A DNA stretch of 64,000 bases from Acidobacteriota bacterium (GCA_902812465.1 CADDZE010000015.1:1-64000), one strand, 5' to 3'. Counted from the first letter of the stretch, positions 35,992 through 45,930 are shown. Translations and numbers: made by a program. Notes: generated by a model not told the origin, from the sequence alone.

Positions 35992-37282
35992 CTTCTCGTC
36001 TCCTCCATGTATCTCGCTGAGCCTTTGCACCAGGCCCAACCCCTGTCAAGTCCTGCCGGGCCGCAACCCACCCTCTGTTCGAACGCCTCCGCAACCGCTC
36101 TACCAGGCTCGCGTCCTCCTGTGCCGGCTGCACCAGCGTATGCATCGCCATGGAAAGAAAGATCATTAACCAATATAGTTTCTGGTACTCGCCCGAGACA
36201 AAACACTGTGCGATCGAAGCGCCAATTAATCCCGCCTCCACACCCTCCGCGCCCATAGTCAGAATGGGCTCGGATGCCCTCTGCCGCACGTATCCGAGCG
36301 TGCGAAGGCTGAAATAAATGATCAGCAGATACAGAATTAGCATCGGGACGCCCATTTCGCCCCCCACTTCGATATAGGCGTTGTGGGCAATAAAGGCGTG
36401 GCGCAAATTGCTGTAGGCCAAAACACGGAACCGGAAATTACCAAGCCCCACTCCGACAAGGGGGTGGTGGGCAATCATCCGCAGTCCCCCTTTCAAAAGC
36501 TCGATGTGGTTTTGAGTGGATGACTGGGTGGAGACTGAAGGGTGAATGAAGCGCTTCAGCGGAGAGGAGGGTGCTAGCAACAACGGCGGGATCAACAAAG
36601 CAGCCATCAAGGCGAAATTCTTGGCACGGTTTCGCGAATGCCACAGGATCCAGGTGATCTCCCCAATCAGGCCCAAGAACGCACCGCGGCTTTCTCCCCC
36701 AACCAGCCCCAAGATGATGATCCCCATGCATCCTAGACAGTAAGCCTTCTGCCAGAAGGGTCGCTTGGGCTCTCGGAACAATTCGACGGCGATGGGCAAA
36801 GCAATGAGAACGGAGACGCCAAAGTAATTTGGATCGCCCACCACCCACCCGGGTCGGTATCCCGCCGCAAATCCATTCTTCTGCCACTCGCGGATCACGT
36901 AGATGGACCCGAAGGCCACCCCTCCCACCGCAACCAGCAGCGTGACGCGCAGCCGCGGCAGCGAATCGACTACCGAGACAATGATGATGAAGAGGAAGAA
37001 CATGCAGAGATACGTCAAGAAGGGATTAGACTCCAGACTGAACTTCGAGCCGATCAGCCAGAAGGAAAGGAAAGTAATAGGAATGTAGACAACGAAGACG
37101 CGCGCCTGAGGAGTCGCCAAAAATGATGGCGACGTACGCCGGACCGCCAAGTAGGTCAGTGCATACGCAACGCACAGAAGGCCAAGATACTTGATCAGGG
37201 TCGCCTCGCCCACAACCTTTTCAAACAAGGGATGGCGTTCCAAAGGCATAATTGAAATCAGCAGGTAAACCAGCACCATCAA
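35954..37282 (-). CDS. O-antigen ligase / Wzy-type polymerase
   Basis: The 442-residue protein has ten to twelve hydrophobic helices. The Wzy_C/WaaL signature region lies in a large loop near residues 285-315 (HHPLVGVGLGNFRFRV and HNAYIEVGGEMGVPML). Such proteins polymerise or ligate undecaprenyl-linked oligosaccharides on the periplasmic side. The start ATG overlaps the stop of the upstream methyltransferase remnant by four bases, and its own 3' end overlaps the sulfotransferase start. It is the likely polymerase of this cluster. Confidence 0.88.
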   Translation of the reverse strand: MMVLVYLLISIMPLERHPLFEKVVGEATLIKYLGLLCVAYALTYLAVRRTSPSFLATPQARVFVVYIPITFLSFWLIGSKFSLESNPFLTYLCMFFLFIIIVSVVDSLPRLRVTLLVAVGGVAFGSIYVIREWQKNGFAAGYRPGWVVGDPNYFGVSVLIALPIAVELFREPKRPFWQKAYCLGCMGIIILGLVGGESRGAFLGLIGEITWILWHSRNRAKNFALMAALLIPPLLLAPSSPLKRFIHPSVSTQSSTQNHIELLKGGLRMIAHHPLVGVGLGNFRFRVLAYSNLRHAFIAHNAYIEVGGEMGVPMLILYLLIIYFSLRTLGYVRQRASEPILTMGAEGVEAGLIGASIAQCFVSGEYQKLYWLMIFLSMAMHTLVQPAQEDASLVERLRRRSNRGWVAARQDLTGVGPGAKAQRDTWRRREDGTPGKALPARR

Positions 37283-37880
37283 TGCCGCCTTTCACGGGGC
37301 GCAATTTCCGCTTGCACGGCCACGCCCTCTCCTGAGGCGGCGCAGCATTGCACCACTTCGCCCTCCCGCAAATTCTTGGCGGCGGCCTCCCTCCGAGTTG
37401 CGATCTCAACGTCGTCTCTACGCAGGACTAAGCGACCATACTTCACACCCAAGCCCTCGAGAGGCCGGCTGCGGAAACGGCTCGCCAGCCTCATCTTCTG
37501 AAGGGTGCGAAGGTCGTCCGCCGTGGGTTCGTCACTGTACTCGCTAACCACCTGGAAGCCCGCTTCAGTGGCCATCCGCAGGTAATCGCCGCGCCGAAGC
37601 CGGTTGTTGAAGTTCAAGGGACTCACAATGAACCTCCATGTGAAGCCCGAAAATCTAAGAAAATTATAGGTCGATAGCTTTGCGTCACAGTAAGCAAAAT
37701 AATCAGTCAGGTCTATCCGGCAGCTCACCACACCGCCGGGTGATGCAGCCGAGCGCACTCGCGGAAGATCGCCGGTATGTCTTCCGCCGGAATGTGCTCA
37801 AGCGTCGCTGTACGGAAGACAAAGTCGAAGTGAGAGGCCGGCAGGCCTGTCTGTCTGGCGTCTCTTGGCAATCCGCGCAT
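37279..37880 (-). pseudogene. Truncated, frameshifted methyltransferase
   Basis: Two minus-strand frames together read ASHFDFVFRTATLEHIPAED, IFRECARLHHP, then GGVVSCRIDLTDYFAYCD and NRLRRGDYLRMATEAGF. This is the C-terminal half of a class I SAM-dependent methyltransferase. The SAM-binding N-terminal half is missing, and an in-frame TAG lies upstream of the first piece. The shift is near 37745 in CATCACCCGGCGG. The last four bases overlap the next gene, so it was once part of the operon. The open 3' part (37758-37279, 159 codons) may still be translated. Confidence 0.7.
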
Positions 37881-37912
37881 CCTCAGCTCTTGGTTCTATG
37901 GGCCCGCCTAGA

Positions 37913-38890
37913 TCAGAGTTGCGGCCTCTCGCGGTGGCGCGCCAAACGCGCGATGAGGCCGGGGCGACCTCGCTCCAGTTTCGCCCAATACCGAAGGGTT
38001 TCGCGGCTTGCCGGCGTCCGGACGGCCCGCAGAGGCCCCAGTCCGCAGAAGCCGTCCCAAAGCCCTGAAAAGAAGGCACCAAAGCACCCCAGTCTGACCG
38101 TAAAGTAAAACATCATCGCGAGTTTCTCGGCCAGAAAGCGGAGCCCAGCAGCGAAAGGGTAATCCTTGTAAGCCATCCACACGTAGTTCCGTGTGAAGTA
38201 GTAATACTGTCGTTGAACACTGCGACTGGCCTCGGCCACCTGATGCCAGACACGGACGCGCGGCGAGTAAAGGATGCGGAATCCGTGATTCAGCACCCGG
38301 ATTTCCATGTCGTGCCCTTCAGCGCCGTAAAAGAACGGCTCGTGGTAAAGGCCGACAACGTCAAACACCTGACGTCGGAATGCAGACGATCCCTCCCCAA
38401 AGTGGTGCGTTTCGAACTCGCAATCACTAAACCTCCTCCAATCTCTCGGGTGGCACCAGTCGCGCAGGCGAAGCTCACCCGTCTTCGCGTCACAAACTTG
38501 GAAGGCGACGACATGAACTTCGGGACGTGCCTGAAACAACGCTACCAACTTGGTAAGTTCAGCAGATGACATAAAGCCGACATCATCGTCGAGGATGGCT
38601 AGAATTTCTCCCTGGCTGGCTCGTATCCCCGCGTTGCGTGCGGCGCAGGCTCCCTGATTGTATGGGAGTTGGATCAGCACCACGCTTGCGCAGCGCGCCT
38701 CAATCCTCTCGCGCACATCATCCTCGGAGTGGTTGTCCACCACGATCACCTCGCGGCGAGCATAGTCCTGCTGAAGCACAGAATCGAGACACCGGTCGAA
38801 CACTTCGCCGCGGCGGTAGTAAGGAATGATCACACTGACAAGCGGAGGTGTTGAGTTCGAGCCCCCATTTTTAAGAGCGCTACTGCCCAT
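37913..38890 (-). CDS. Family 2 glycosyltransferase
   Basis: The 325-residue protein has the GT-A fold of family 2: LVSVIIPYYRRGEVFDRCLD at the N-terminus, VIVVDNHSEDD, and the metal-binding ILDDDVGF near residue 100. The acceptor region includes GAEGHDMEIRVLNHGFRI, and helix-rich segments follow. It should transfer a sugar to a lipid-linked intermediate on the cytoplasmic face. Its start overlaps the end of the upstream GT4 gene by 11 bases, so the two are coupled. Confidence 0.9.
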   Translation of the reverse strand: MGSSALKNGGSNSTPPLVSVIIPYYRRGEVFDRCLDSVLQQDYARREVIVVDNHSEDDVRERIEARCASVVLIQLPYNQGACAARNAGIRASQGEILAILDDDVGFMSSAELTKLVALFQARPEVHVVAFQVCDAKTGELRLRDWCHPRDWRRFSDCEFETHHFGEGSSAFRRQVFDVVGLYHEPFFYGAEGHDMEIRVLNHGFRILYSPRVRVWHQVAEASRSVQRQYYYFTRNYVWMAYKDYPFAAGLRFLAEKLAMMFYFTVRLGCFGAFFSGLWDGFCGLGPLRAVRTPASRETLRYWAKLERGRPGLIARLARHRERPQL

Positions 38891-40067
38891 GAGCTCCAGA
38901 TATTTCCGCGTGCTCCCTGGCAGCGAGGCGACGCTTCAAGACTTGCCGATCGCCCCAAAGCCGGTGATACAAGGCTGCGGTTCTTTCAGCCTGCTGCTCT
39001 TCGCTGAAACGGCCCAGTACCCATTCGCGGCCGGCACGCGCCAAACGGCCGCCGAGATCACGGTCTGAAAGCAGCCGGACAATGGCCTCGGCCAGCGCGA
39101 CCGGGTCGCCAGCGGGAACGGTCAGCCCCGTTCGCCCGTCGACGACTACTTCAGGTGTTCCGTCAACCGCCGTGGCTACCAGAGGTCGTCCCGCAGCCAG
39201 GCATTCGACGGCCACGAGGGGTAGTCCTTCAAAGTAGGAAGGCAAGACGGTCACGTCCGCTAGCGCCAGCCAATCCTCCACGTTAGGCTGGTAACCAACA
39301 AAACGTACCGCCTCTCCAAGGCCCAGGGACTGGACCTGCTGCTCAAGTTCGGCGCGCAAGGCGCCGTCACCCACGCAGATCAGCCGCGCGTTGGCAAAGC
39401 GCTGCCTGATCCTGGTCATCGCCTCCATGAGCACCGCGTGGCCCTTCTGAGGCTCCAAGCGGGCGACAACCACCAGGACAGGATCCTCTTCATCAAAGCC
39501 GAGCTTCCGCTTCAGTCCGGGCACAGGCGGCCGCGAAGGATCAAATCGCTGCAGCCTCACGCCGTTCTCGATAACACTTACTTTCTCGCGCGGCAGGCCT
39601 TTCTCCTCGACCAAGTATCGGGCATTCGCTTGCGAGACAGCCACGTAATGGTCGACAAAGTGGCTGACCAGGCGGTCAACCCGAAAGCTACCTTTGATCC
39701 AGCCTTTACGCCAACTCTCGCGGACGTGGGTGGTTTCGATCACAATCGGTACGCCCGCCATGCGAGCTAGGGGCGCCGCAACCCGGGTCGACTGGAACTG
39801 GTGGCAGTGCAGAATGTTGATCTTCCACCGCCGAAGCAGGGAGGTGAACCGCCATGCCGCGCCCAGGTTCCACGGCCCACGAAGGTCGACGGAAACGCGC
39901 TCCACATCGCTCGGCACATCCGAGCCGTACTGCCGGTCCAGCAGCGCTGGGCATACCAGGTAAAGCCGAAAGCCCTGGCGGTCCAAAAGTCGCAAGAGCG
40001 ACAGAAGGTGTTCTTCGGCTCCGCTTCGGACCACCGCATTCGTAAAGTGCAGAACCTGGATGGGCAT
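38880..40067 (-). CDS. Family 4 glycosyltransferase
   Basis: The 395-residue protein starts PIQVLHFTNAVVRSGAEEHL, the typical N-terminal GT4 strand and Gly-rich loop. It continues with ILHCHQFQSTRVAAPLA, VSVIENGVRLQRFDPS, VVARLEPQKGHAVLMEAM and the donor-site signature YFEGLPLVAVECLAAGRPLV. All elements of a retaining GT-B enzyme are present. It probably builds the repeat unit together with the GT2 gene it overlaps. The length is normal for the family. Confidence 0.93.
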   Translation of the reverse strand: MPIQVLHFTNAVVRSGAEEHLLSLLRLLDRQGFRLYLVCPALLDRQYGSDVPSDVERVSVDLRGPWNLGAAWRFTSLLRRWKINILHCHQFQSTRVAAPLARMAGVPIVIETTHVRESWRKGWIKGSFRVDRLVSHFVDHYVAVSQANARYLVEEKGLPREKVSVIENGVRLQRFDPSRPPVPGLKRKLGFDEEDPVLVVVARLEPQKGHAVLMEAMTRIRQRFANARLICVGDGALRAELEQQVQSLGLGEAVRFVGYQPNVEDWLALADVTVLPSYFEGLPLVAVECLAAGRPLVATAVDGTPEVVVDGRTGLTVPAGDPVALAEAIVRLLSDRDLGGRLARAGREWVLGRFSEEQQAERTAALYHRLWGDRQVLKRRLAAREHAEISGAHGQ

Positions 40068-40102
40068 TGATTCCCTCGTCGGCTACCCCGTGCTCCGCCA
40101 GA

Positions 40103-40948
40103 TCACACTCCGGAAGACAGCGCGCGCCGTACCCCACGGCCCGCGCGCCGGACCCACCCATACTTCTTGGCCAACCTGACCGGTGTGTAGGCCAGCCAAC
40201 GGAGGGCTCTCCCGCCGTACACCACAGGATTCCTCTCGAGCAACTGCTGGAACTCACGCTGGGTGGTCTCGCGATAAACGCATATCCTGCCAAGAACAGG
40301 AGCCTGAGGGTGAGCTGGTAAGCTTCGTGTGCCGCAAACTGCCCTGTAGCCGACCTTCCAAGCCATTTGGACAACGGCATCGCTGAGTAAACCGTGTGGC
40401 GCAGCGAAGAACTCCACCCTTTGCCCCAGGTGGTCCTCCAGTGTTTGTTTGGAAACCTTCAACTGCCATTCCATCTCTGAGAGACCGAGCAATCGGAAGT
40501 CCATGTGATTGTGGCCGTGGGACTGAAAGGACATACCTCCACGCTGCATCTCTAATATCTCGGGCCACCCAAGAAAGCCGGATGTTCCAATAGTCGAGGA
40601 ATTGACAAAGAACACCGCCTTCATACCTGCCTCGACCAGAGCCGGAAAAGCTACCTCATAGTCCGACCGGTTTCCATCGTCGAAGGTGAGCACGACCAGA
40701 CCTTCCGGTTCGCCCGGTGAAGCAACAAAATCCTGAAGGTGAACGGTGCGGTATCCTCCATCTCGAATCTGAGCTAACTGCAAGCGAAAGTGGTCTTGCA
40801 GTACCCAGAAACCAGCGCCCTTGGCCGGCACAGGGTCCGATGCCCGCTTGGAGAGCCCGTGGTACATGAAGATGGGTGTGCCGCTCAATCTCAAGCGGCG
40901 GAACCATGGGCGATTCGGCTTCGAGTTTGGGGCACTTGGCTGGGTCAT
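40103..40948 (-). CDS. Polysaccharide deacetylase (CE4/NodB)
   Basis: The 281-residue protein carries the NodB motifs: VVLTFDDGNRSDYEVAFPAL (TFDDG near 88-92), MSFQSHGHNHMDF (metal-binding His pair near 141-145) and VEFFAAPHGLLSD in place of the usual RxPYG loop. It removes acetyl groups from N- or O-acetylated sugars. No signal peptide is seen, so it may act on cytoplasmic intermediates or be exported in another way. It lies between the DUF362 gene and a GT4 gene in the glycan cluster. Confidence 0.9.
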   Translation of the reverse strand: MTQPSAPNSKPNRPWFRRLRLSGTPIFMYHGLSKRASDPVPAKGAGFWVLQDHFRLQLAQIRDGGYRTVHLQDFVASPGEPEGLVVLTFDDGNRSDYEVAFPALVEAGMKAVFFVNSSTIGTSGFLGWPEILEMQRGGMSFQSHGHNHMDFRLLGLSEMEWQLKVSKQTLEDHLGQRVEFFAAPHGLLSDAVVQMAWKVGYRAVCGTRSLPAHPQAPVLGRICVYRETTQREFQQLLERNPVVYGGRALRWLAYTPVRLAKKYGWVRRAGRGVRRALSSGV

Positions 40949-40980
40949 ACTTTAGAGATGAAGTCCCGATTTCTCATTCG

Positions 40981-42126
40981 TCAGGCTAACCTCATGCGGC
41001 GAAGAAATCGCACCAAGTCGCGGGCCACGACATAGATCCGGTCATTTTCCATAATGTTTCGAATGAACCAGGGATGAGGCGTAAGGCGGAACATCAGCCG
41101 GTTTGCCCAATCCTTGGGTGGGGGAACAAACTGGGTGGAATGTTTCTGCCAGTCCCCGTCCACATCGATCTCCTCAGCTCGCATCCGACCCAGGCCCTGC
41201 TCGTGTGCAATGACCACGTGCCGGGCTCGTTGAGGGTCTAAACCGACCAGCCGCATGGCCGTGGCATCCAGCGCCACAGGATCAGGGCTGGCCATCACAA
41301 GGTCGAGGCGGCGAGCTGCTCCATTGACAGGCCCACGTCCCTCCATAGTCAGGACTCCGTCCATTAAAGCGAGCTTCGGCCTCAGGATCCTTTGCAGGAA
41401 GGCAAGCAACTGGTTGATGTAACGGTGCCGCGCCAGACGGTCCCTGTAACCGGGCACACAACCCCATTGGTTCTTCAACGCACCCGTGAAATAGGTGAGG
41501 GCGTGCGTTTTGAGCACGGGGAGAGTGATGAACACGTCCGCTTCCATCAGCAGCTTGGGCATTGGCAACTGGCCACCCAATTCACAGGGTACCTTGATCG
41601 TTTCACTTTCCGAGAAATTGATGAGGCGCACTCCGAGGCGGCCGGCCATATCGACGTATCCAGAGTTTCGGAAGGCGTCCCATGCACTCTGCCGGAAGAG
41701 GTTAGCCTCGCCAATGTACAGGCGCAGACTCCGCTCAAGCAAAACCTCACAAACCGCTTCCGTCACCTCAACCGCGGTGTTGACCGTGGCCACTTTCTCA
41801 GGGACAGCGCTGCACAGGTTCGGCTTGAGTACAACCAAGGAGTCGCGAGGAATCAGGTCCCGCCAGCCGCACGCCTCCATGCAATCGCGGACCGCCTCGC
41901 GAACTCCGCCCCGTACCAGCACGCTCCGAAGAGCTACCCTCGTTCGGGATTCAGCCGCCAAGGAAGAAACTCCCTTTCGAGATACTCTCGCTGCAACACC
42001 CCTGGAGCCTGCCACCGTGCTCTCCATGGGGAGCAGATGAACCTTTCTGCCACACGCCGCGCGCAGTGTGGCATCCCGAATCAGGCCCGAGTCCTTTCCA
42101 ACAGCCCATGATAGTTCAGGGCACAC
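40981..42126 (-). CDS. DUF362-domain protein
   Basis: The 381-residue protein has the DUF362 core: DSLVVLKPNLCSAVPEK, VTEAVCEVLLERS, ITLPVLKTHALTYFTGALKN and PKLALMDGVLTMEG. This family often occurs near polysaccharide and radical-SAM clusters; its biochemical role is not settled. There are few Cys and no 4Fe-4S ferredoxin motif, so this is the short form. The start is uncertain: ATG 42126 overlaps the upstream gene by 46 bases, and an internal ATG at 42027 would remove a poorly conserved N-terminus. Confidence 0.8.
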   Translation of the reverse strand: MCPELSWAVGKDSGLIRDATLRAACGRKVHLLPMESTVAGSRGVAARVSRKGVSSLAAESRTRVALRSVLVRGGVREAVRDCMEACGWRDLIPRDSLVVLKPNLCSAVPEKVATVNTAVEVTEAVCEVLLERSLRLYIGEANLFRQSAWDAFRNSGYVDMAGRLGVRLINFSESETIKVPCELGGQLPMPKLLMEADVFITLPVLKTHALTYFTGALKNQWGCVPGYRDRLARHRYINQLLAFLQRILRPKLALMDGVLTMEGRGPVNGAARRLDLVMASPDPVALDATAMRLVGLDPQRARHVVIAHEQGLGRMRAEEIDVDGDWQKHSTQFVPPPKDWANRLMFRLTPHPWFIRNIMENDRIYVVARDLVRFLRRMRLA

Positions 42127-43325
42127 TGGCGTGCGAGCCCAACCCAGGTCCTTTCACCTTTGTGCTCAACCGCCCACCGTACAGGCAATCGATCACTAAG
42201 CCTGCTCCAATCGGCGGGAGCGGCGGAGGAGTCATCCATGAGCCCGGGCAGGCAGAAAAAAAGTTCGCTTGCGACTTCGTAGACCAAATAACGAGGCGAT
42301 GCCCGCCGCCACAGCCGAAGCCATGAGAGCCAGTTCCTCACTCCCTTGGCCCGCCCACACTCACGGAGTACCACGAGCCATCCACGAAGCCTTTGGCGGC
42401 TCTTTTGAAGCCTCATCCAGGACTCCAGTAGCTCCGCGTCCGTTAGATCGCCCTGGGCACCCGTCATGCGGGCTAGCTCCCAGCGCCAGAGTTGATGCGC
42501 GAGCCCAACAATTGGCTCGAGCAGCGTTCGTCCTGTCTCCTGATATCCCGTCTGCGCAAGGCCAAGCTTCAATCCAGTACAATGGTCAACCAGCCGCGAG
42601 AACTCCCTGAGTGGAAATGGAAACTCGGCTGGCTTGCCGGTGCCTGACGTCAGAGTGCGCAGAGCCTCAGCACGCTTCCCATAGCTTGGCTGGTAAGCGC
42701 CCGCAAAGACGAGGAACGATGTGGCCATGTCCAAGCAGAGTTTCGTCACACAGTAGCCCAACTTCTCCCAGGCCGGCCCCCCTTGCGATGGGACGTCCGC
42801 CGCAGCTTCCAAACACTCGATCATCCGGTTGCAAAGCAGTCGCCAGGCGTCCTCTTCCGGTATATCGGATATTGCGAACGGAGGGATGAGGCTCAGGATG
42901 GCAGGGTCTCCCCAGGCGACCTGGCCGCAAGCACGCAGTTCGTAGGCAAAAATGGCAGGCTGGAGCTTTTTAAGGTAGGTGCTGGGAACCGGCGTCAACT
43001 CAATTGGGCAAACGATGTGGCGCACGCGAAGCGAATCTTCAATCGCCGCCACCCTACGTGAGATAAGTGCGGGAGCCGGCAACGCCACCCTGTTTTCAAA
43101 AACCATAAGGAATTCCGCGTCGCCATAGCTCTTCCAATCCGTCTCGCTCATCGCCCAGGTGGCTTCGTCTCGGGCCAGGCTGCCCGTGAGGATTAGGGCG
43201 CGCAACCCCTTTCTTTCCAGATCCCGGCAGATACGGGCTGCCTGAGCACACACTTCCTCGCGAAACTCAGCGCTCGGCCGCCAGCAGCGTTCTGCGGCAC
43301 CGGGCCCTTCCTCCACGGATATCAA
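42081..43325 (-). CDS. Nucleotidyltransferase-fold protein
   Basis: The 414-residue protein has an N-terminal region resembling the nucleotidyltransferase fold: ALILTGSLARDEATW (residues 38-52) carries the GS motif and DAEFLMVF the acidic pair. The rest is helical with Trp/Leu-rich segments and no further motif I can name. It may be an inactive or specialised nucleotidyltransferase acting on a sugar or protein. The start appears to be TTG 43325 with GGAG just upstream. It overlaps the DUF362 gene and stands 122 bases after the GNAT-like gene. Function unknown. Confidence 0.6.
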   Translation of the reverse strand: MISVEEGPGAAERCWRPSAEFREEVCAQAARICRDLERKGLRALILTGSLARDEATWAMSETDWKSYGDAEFLMVFENRVALPAPALISRRVAAIEDSLRVRHIVCPIELTPVPSTYLKKLQPAIFAYELRACGQVAWGDPAILSLIPPFAISDIPEEDAWRLLCNRMIECLEAAADVPSQGGPAWEKLGYCVTKLCLDMATSFLVFAGAYQPSYGKRAEALRTLTSGTGKPAEFPFPLREFSRLVDHCTGLKLGLAQTGYQETGRTLLEPIVGLAHQLWRWELARMTGAQGDLTDAELLESWMRLQKSRQRLRGWLVVLRECGRAKGVRNWLSWLRLWRRASPRYLVYEVASELFFCLPGLMDDSSAAPADWSRLSDRLPVRWAVEHKGERTWVGLARQCALNYHGLLERTRA

Positions 43326-43447
43326 CGGCTCCGTCCTTTCCCCGCGGCTTCCGTGCTACCTTTGAGTCTCAACGACAGATTTCCCACGCCGCGGTGTGCC
43401 CGATTGTTACCCAGGCACGCCACAGATTTTCCAGCTCGCGGGCCTTA

Positions 43448-44665
43448 TCAGTCTGCCCTCCCCTTGCCGACTCTTCGCGCCAACCTACGCGCAGAAGGCC
43501 CTAGTCCCAAGCGATCCGCAAGCGCCTTGGCCTGGATCGAGCCGGCGCAACACGCGCGATCCAGAAAGCGCGCGACCGCCGGGTAGAAGCGGCGACGAAA
43601 AAGAAAGATGCTTTCTTCAAGATAGCTTTCGGTGGCCAAGCGCGCCTTGTATTCCGCGTACGTGGCAAAATCATAGACCTCGGGAGGATCCTCATTGAAG
43701 AGATCTTCGAGTGCCAGGAGTTGCAGTACGGTGCCGACACTGTGCTCAGCCCAAGCCTGATCGAATCCAATGACGGCGTGATAGAACCTTCGACGATGCT
43801 GAATTCCCACGATGTAGGCGCAGCCGACGCCATTACACCTGAGAAGGTATGAACGCAGCCATCCTCGCTCTGCGGCAAATTTCAAACGTCCCTTCCACAC
43901 CGCGGTGTCTAATGCCGCCAGGCCCCAGCCGAGAACTTGAAACTGCCAGCTTTGGCGCGAAATGTGTGCGGCGCAATCGACGAATGCGTCGACTTCCTCG
44001 GGCTTTCGGATCCGCACTAGTTCAACCTGAAATTGCTCACGCAGCTTCCTAATTTCGCGTAACCGGTTCTTCCGGGCCTTGGCAGAGAAGCTCTTCAAGT
44101 AATCGTCAAACGTTCCCGCAAACCGCACCAGCGGGTGGGGTAATGGACCGCGGCGGCAGTGCCTCAGAAAATGGCGCTGAACTAGCGGGCTGGTTCCAAG
44201 GTAATTCCACAGAAACGAGTCTACCTTGACATATTCCATGAAAACCGCGTCAAAGTTCAGACCGGCCTGCGCCAGCCTCGCCATCAGCGCATCGTGAGCC
44301 CCTTCATCGGGCGGTATACTAAACGAGTAACCCAGCAAGCGCAGCCTCCTCAGCGGAAGCCTCACAAGTGGAATGCCGCCGAAGGACAGCTGCATCCCTC
44401 TGTTATGGAGCTCAAAGGGGACGGCACCTACAAGCTCACCGCTTCTCTCCAAGAGAAATACCTGGATGGTCGACTCGCGGCCGCGGAACTGCACAAACAG
44501 CCATTCAGGATCACAGTGCAAAAGGTCGTTTTCGTAACGGACGTTACACCTCTTCCACTCGGCTAGAATGTGGTCAGGAACCGAGTCCAGCGACAGCTGC
44601 CTGACTGTATACGGACCGGTTTGCAGAACCCCAAGCTGCACTGCCTTCACCTCTTGCGTGTTCAT
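43448..44665 (-). CDS. FemAB/BioF2-like acyltransferase of the GNAT fold
   Basis: The 405-residue protein has FSAKARKNRLREIRKLREQF near 195-215 and a C-terminal GNAT-like half (SYLLRCNGVGCAYIVGIQH, VGTVLQLLALEDLF, YDFATYAEYKARLATES). This is the layout of the BioF2-like acetyltransferases found in exopolysaccharide clusters, where they are thought to acylate sugars or polymers. Its ATG overlaps the TGA of the upstream phosphodiesterase (ATGA, 44662-44665), so the two are coupled. Confidence 0.82.
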   Translation of the reverse strand: MNTQEVKAVQLGVLQTGPYTVRQLSLDSVPDHILAEWKRCNVRYENDLLHCDPEWLFVQFRGRESTIQVFLLERSGELVGAVPFELHNRGMQLSFGGIPLVRLPLRRLRLLGYSFSIPPDEGAHDALMARLAQAGLNFDAVFMEYVKVDSFLWNYLGTSPLVQRHFLRHCRRGPLPHPLVRFAGTFDDYLKSFSAKARKNRLREIRKLREQFQVELVRIRKPEEVDAFVDCAAHISRQSWQFQVLGWGLAALDTAVWKGRLKFAAERGWLRSYLLRCNGVGCAYIVGIQHRRRFYHAVIGFDQAWAEHSVGTVLQLLALEDLFNEDPPEVYDFATYAEYKARLATESYLEESIFLFRRRFYPAVARFLDRACCAGSIQAKALADRLGLGPSARRLARRVGKGRAD

Positions 44666-45930
44666 TCGGTGTCATCTGCTTTTACCGGCTCGCGTGGCTT
44701 AGGGACACGGTTCGAATGGAGCTTACACGCTACCCTCATGCACTGATAGACGTCGGCAAGGGTTCGAACGGGAACAGCCGCCGGCCGGTTGCTGAGAAAA
44801 ACGGCGTCTGAGTACGGGTCATCCGGATGATAACCGTGCATTCCGGTTGGCATCCAGCGTGGCCCGTTGAAGTTGCTCTTCGATACGATCCAGCCAGGAT
44901 GCAGCAAAAAGATCGCCTCGCCGTACCGACCGTCAGAGAAAAAGATACCGAGCTGTTGCTGTTCCTCCGTCGATAGCCAGCGCCCACACTCCAGGCTTCC
45001 CAAGTGTTCGATGACCTGGGTGCGACATAGGTCGCTGAAAAACCAGAAGCGACCCATGGTGGAATCGTACACGGCCAGGTAATCTCCTGGCATCTTAAAG
45101 CCCAGCCGATCCACCTCTGCCGCGAGATCAAAGTGATGCTCAACGGGAGTCATGCCGTGATCAGAGAAGACAGCCACCACCGCGTCGGGATCACGTTGCC
45201 AGGCTGTTTGAAACAGCTCCCGCAACTGGTCGGCGTACCACGCCAAGCGCTCTTCGGCCGGGCGGGGATTGGCCCACTGGTTATGCAGCAGCATGTCCAT
45301 TTCACTGAGATAAACGAAGAAAAAACTTGCAGCTCCCCGCCTGACGTCCTCCCGGGCACGCTGCAAGATTTCCTTGTCGGTCCACTCGTGGTAAGAATAG
45401 GTCCGGTAGGGGATACCCTCAGCGCTAAGCTGGTCGAAGATCGAAGGCGCCCCGGAGATTCCGTATTGTTCGTAAATATTCCGCTTTTCCACCCAGTTGA
45501 AATAGGGGAGTAGGCGTGGACTCACGCAGCAGTCAAAGTTCCGACCCAAGCCCAGCAGGCGGCGCCCCATTTCCTTCATCAGCTTACGCGTAACTCGTTG
45601 ATTCATAATGCTTTCTGGGAGAAAGCCGAAGCGCCTTAACCAGCGAAACGGCGATCCCTTCGGATCATAGTAGTAAAGGTTCCAATGGCCGTGCTCTGCT
45701 GGCGGAAGGCCGGTGAGAATGGTTGGGATAGCGCCGGAGCTGAATCCCAAAACGGTTTTGATAGGCCTGCGATAAGGCAAAAGATCCGAGAGGAACTCCT
45801 GCCCTTCGAGAAACTTCCAGCCCAAGGCGTCGATTAAAGTGAAGATAGACAAGGAGGAAACACGTGGTCCTTCCCCCTCGGACAGGCTCTCATCCCTTTT
45901 GTTCATAGGCCGCGAGTACCGAACTGACAA
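44662..45930 (-). CDS. Alkaline-phosphatase-superfamily phosphodiesterase
   Basis: The 422-residue protein has the core of type I phosphodiesterase/nucleotide pyrophosphatase: LIDALGWKFLEG at the first metal site, a nucleophile region GFSSGAIPTILTGLPPAEHG (Thr/Ser), VAVFSDHGMTPVEHHFDL for the Asp/His metal ligands, and a late GMHGYHPDDP. There is no signal peptide. In a glycan cluster it may cleave phosphodiester or sulfate ester bonds on an intermediate, or phosphoglycerol-type groups; that is inference. It is followed without a gap by the GNAT-like gene and preceded by a GT2 gene 21 bases away. Confidence 0.85.
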   Translation of the reverse strand: MSVRYSRPMNKRDESLSEGEGPRVSSLSIFTLIDALGWKFLEGQEFLSDLLPYRRPIKTVLGFSSGAIPTILTGLPPAEHGHWNLYYYDPKGSPFRWLRRFGFLPESIMNQRVTRKLMKEMGRRLLGLGRNFDCCVSPRLLPYFNWVEKRNIYEQYGISGAPSIFDQLSAEGIPYRTYSYHEWTDKEILQRAREDVRRGAASFFFVYLSEMDMLLHNQWANPRPAEERLAWYADQLRELFQTAWQRDPDAVVAVFSDHGMTPVEHHFDLAAEVDRLGFKMPGDYLAVYDSTMGRFWFFSDLCRTQVIEHLGSLECGRWLSTEEQQQLGIFFSDGRYGEAIFLLHPGWIVSKSNFNGPRWMPTGMHGYHPDDPYSDAVFLSNRPAAVPVRTLADVYQCMRVACKLHSNRVPKPREPVKADDTE

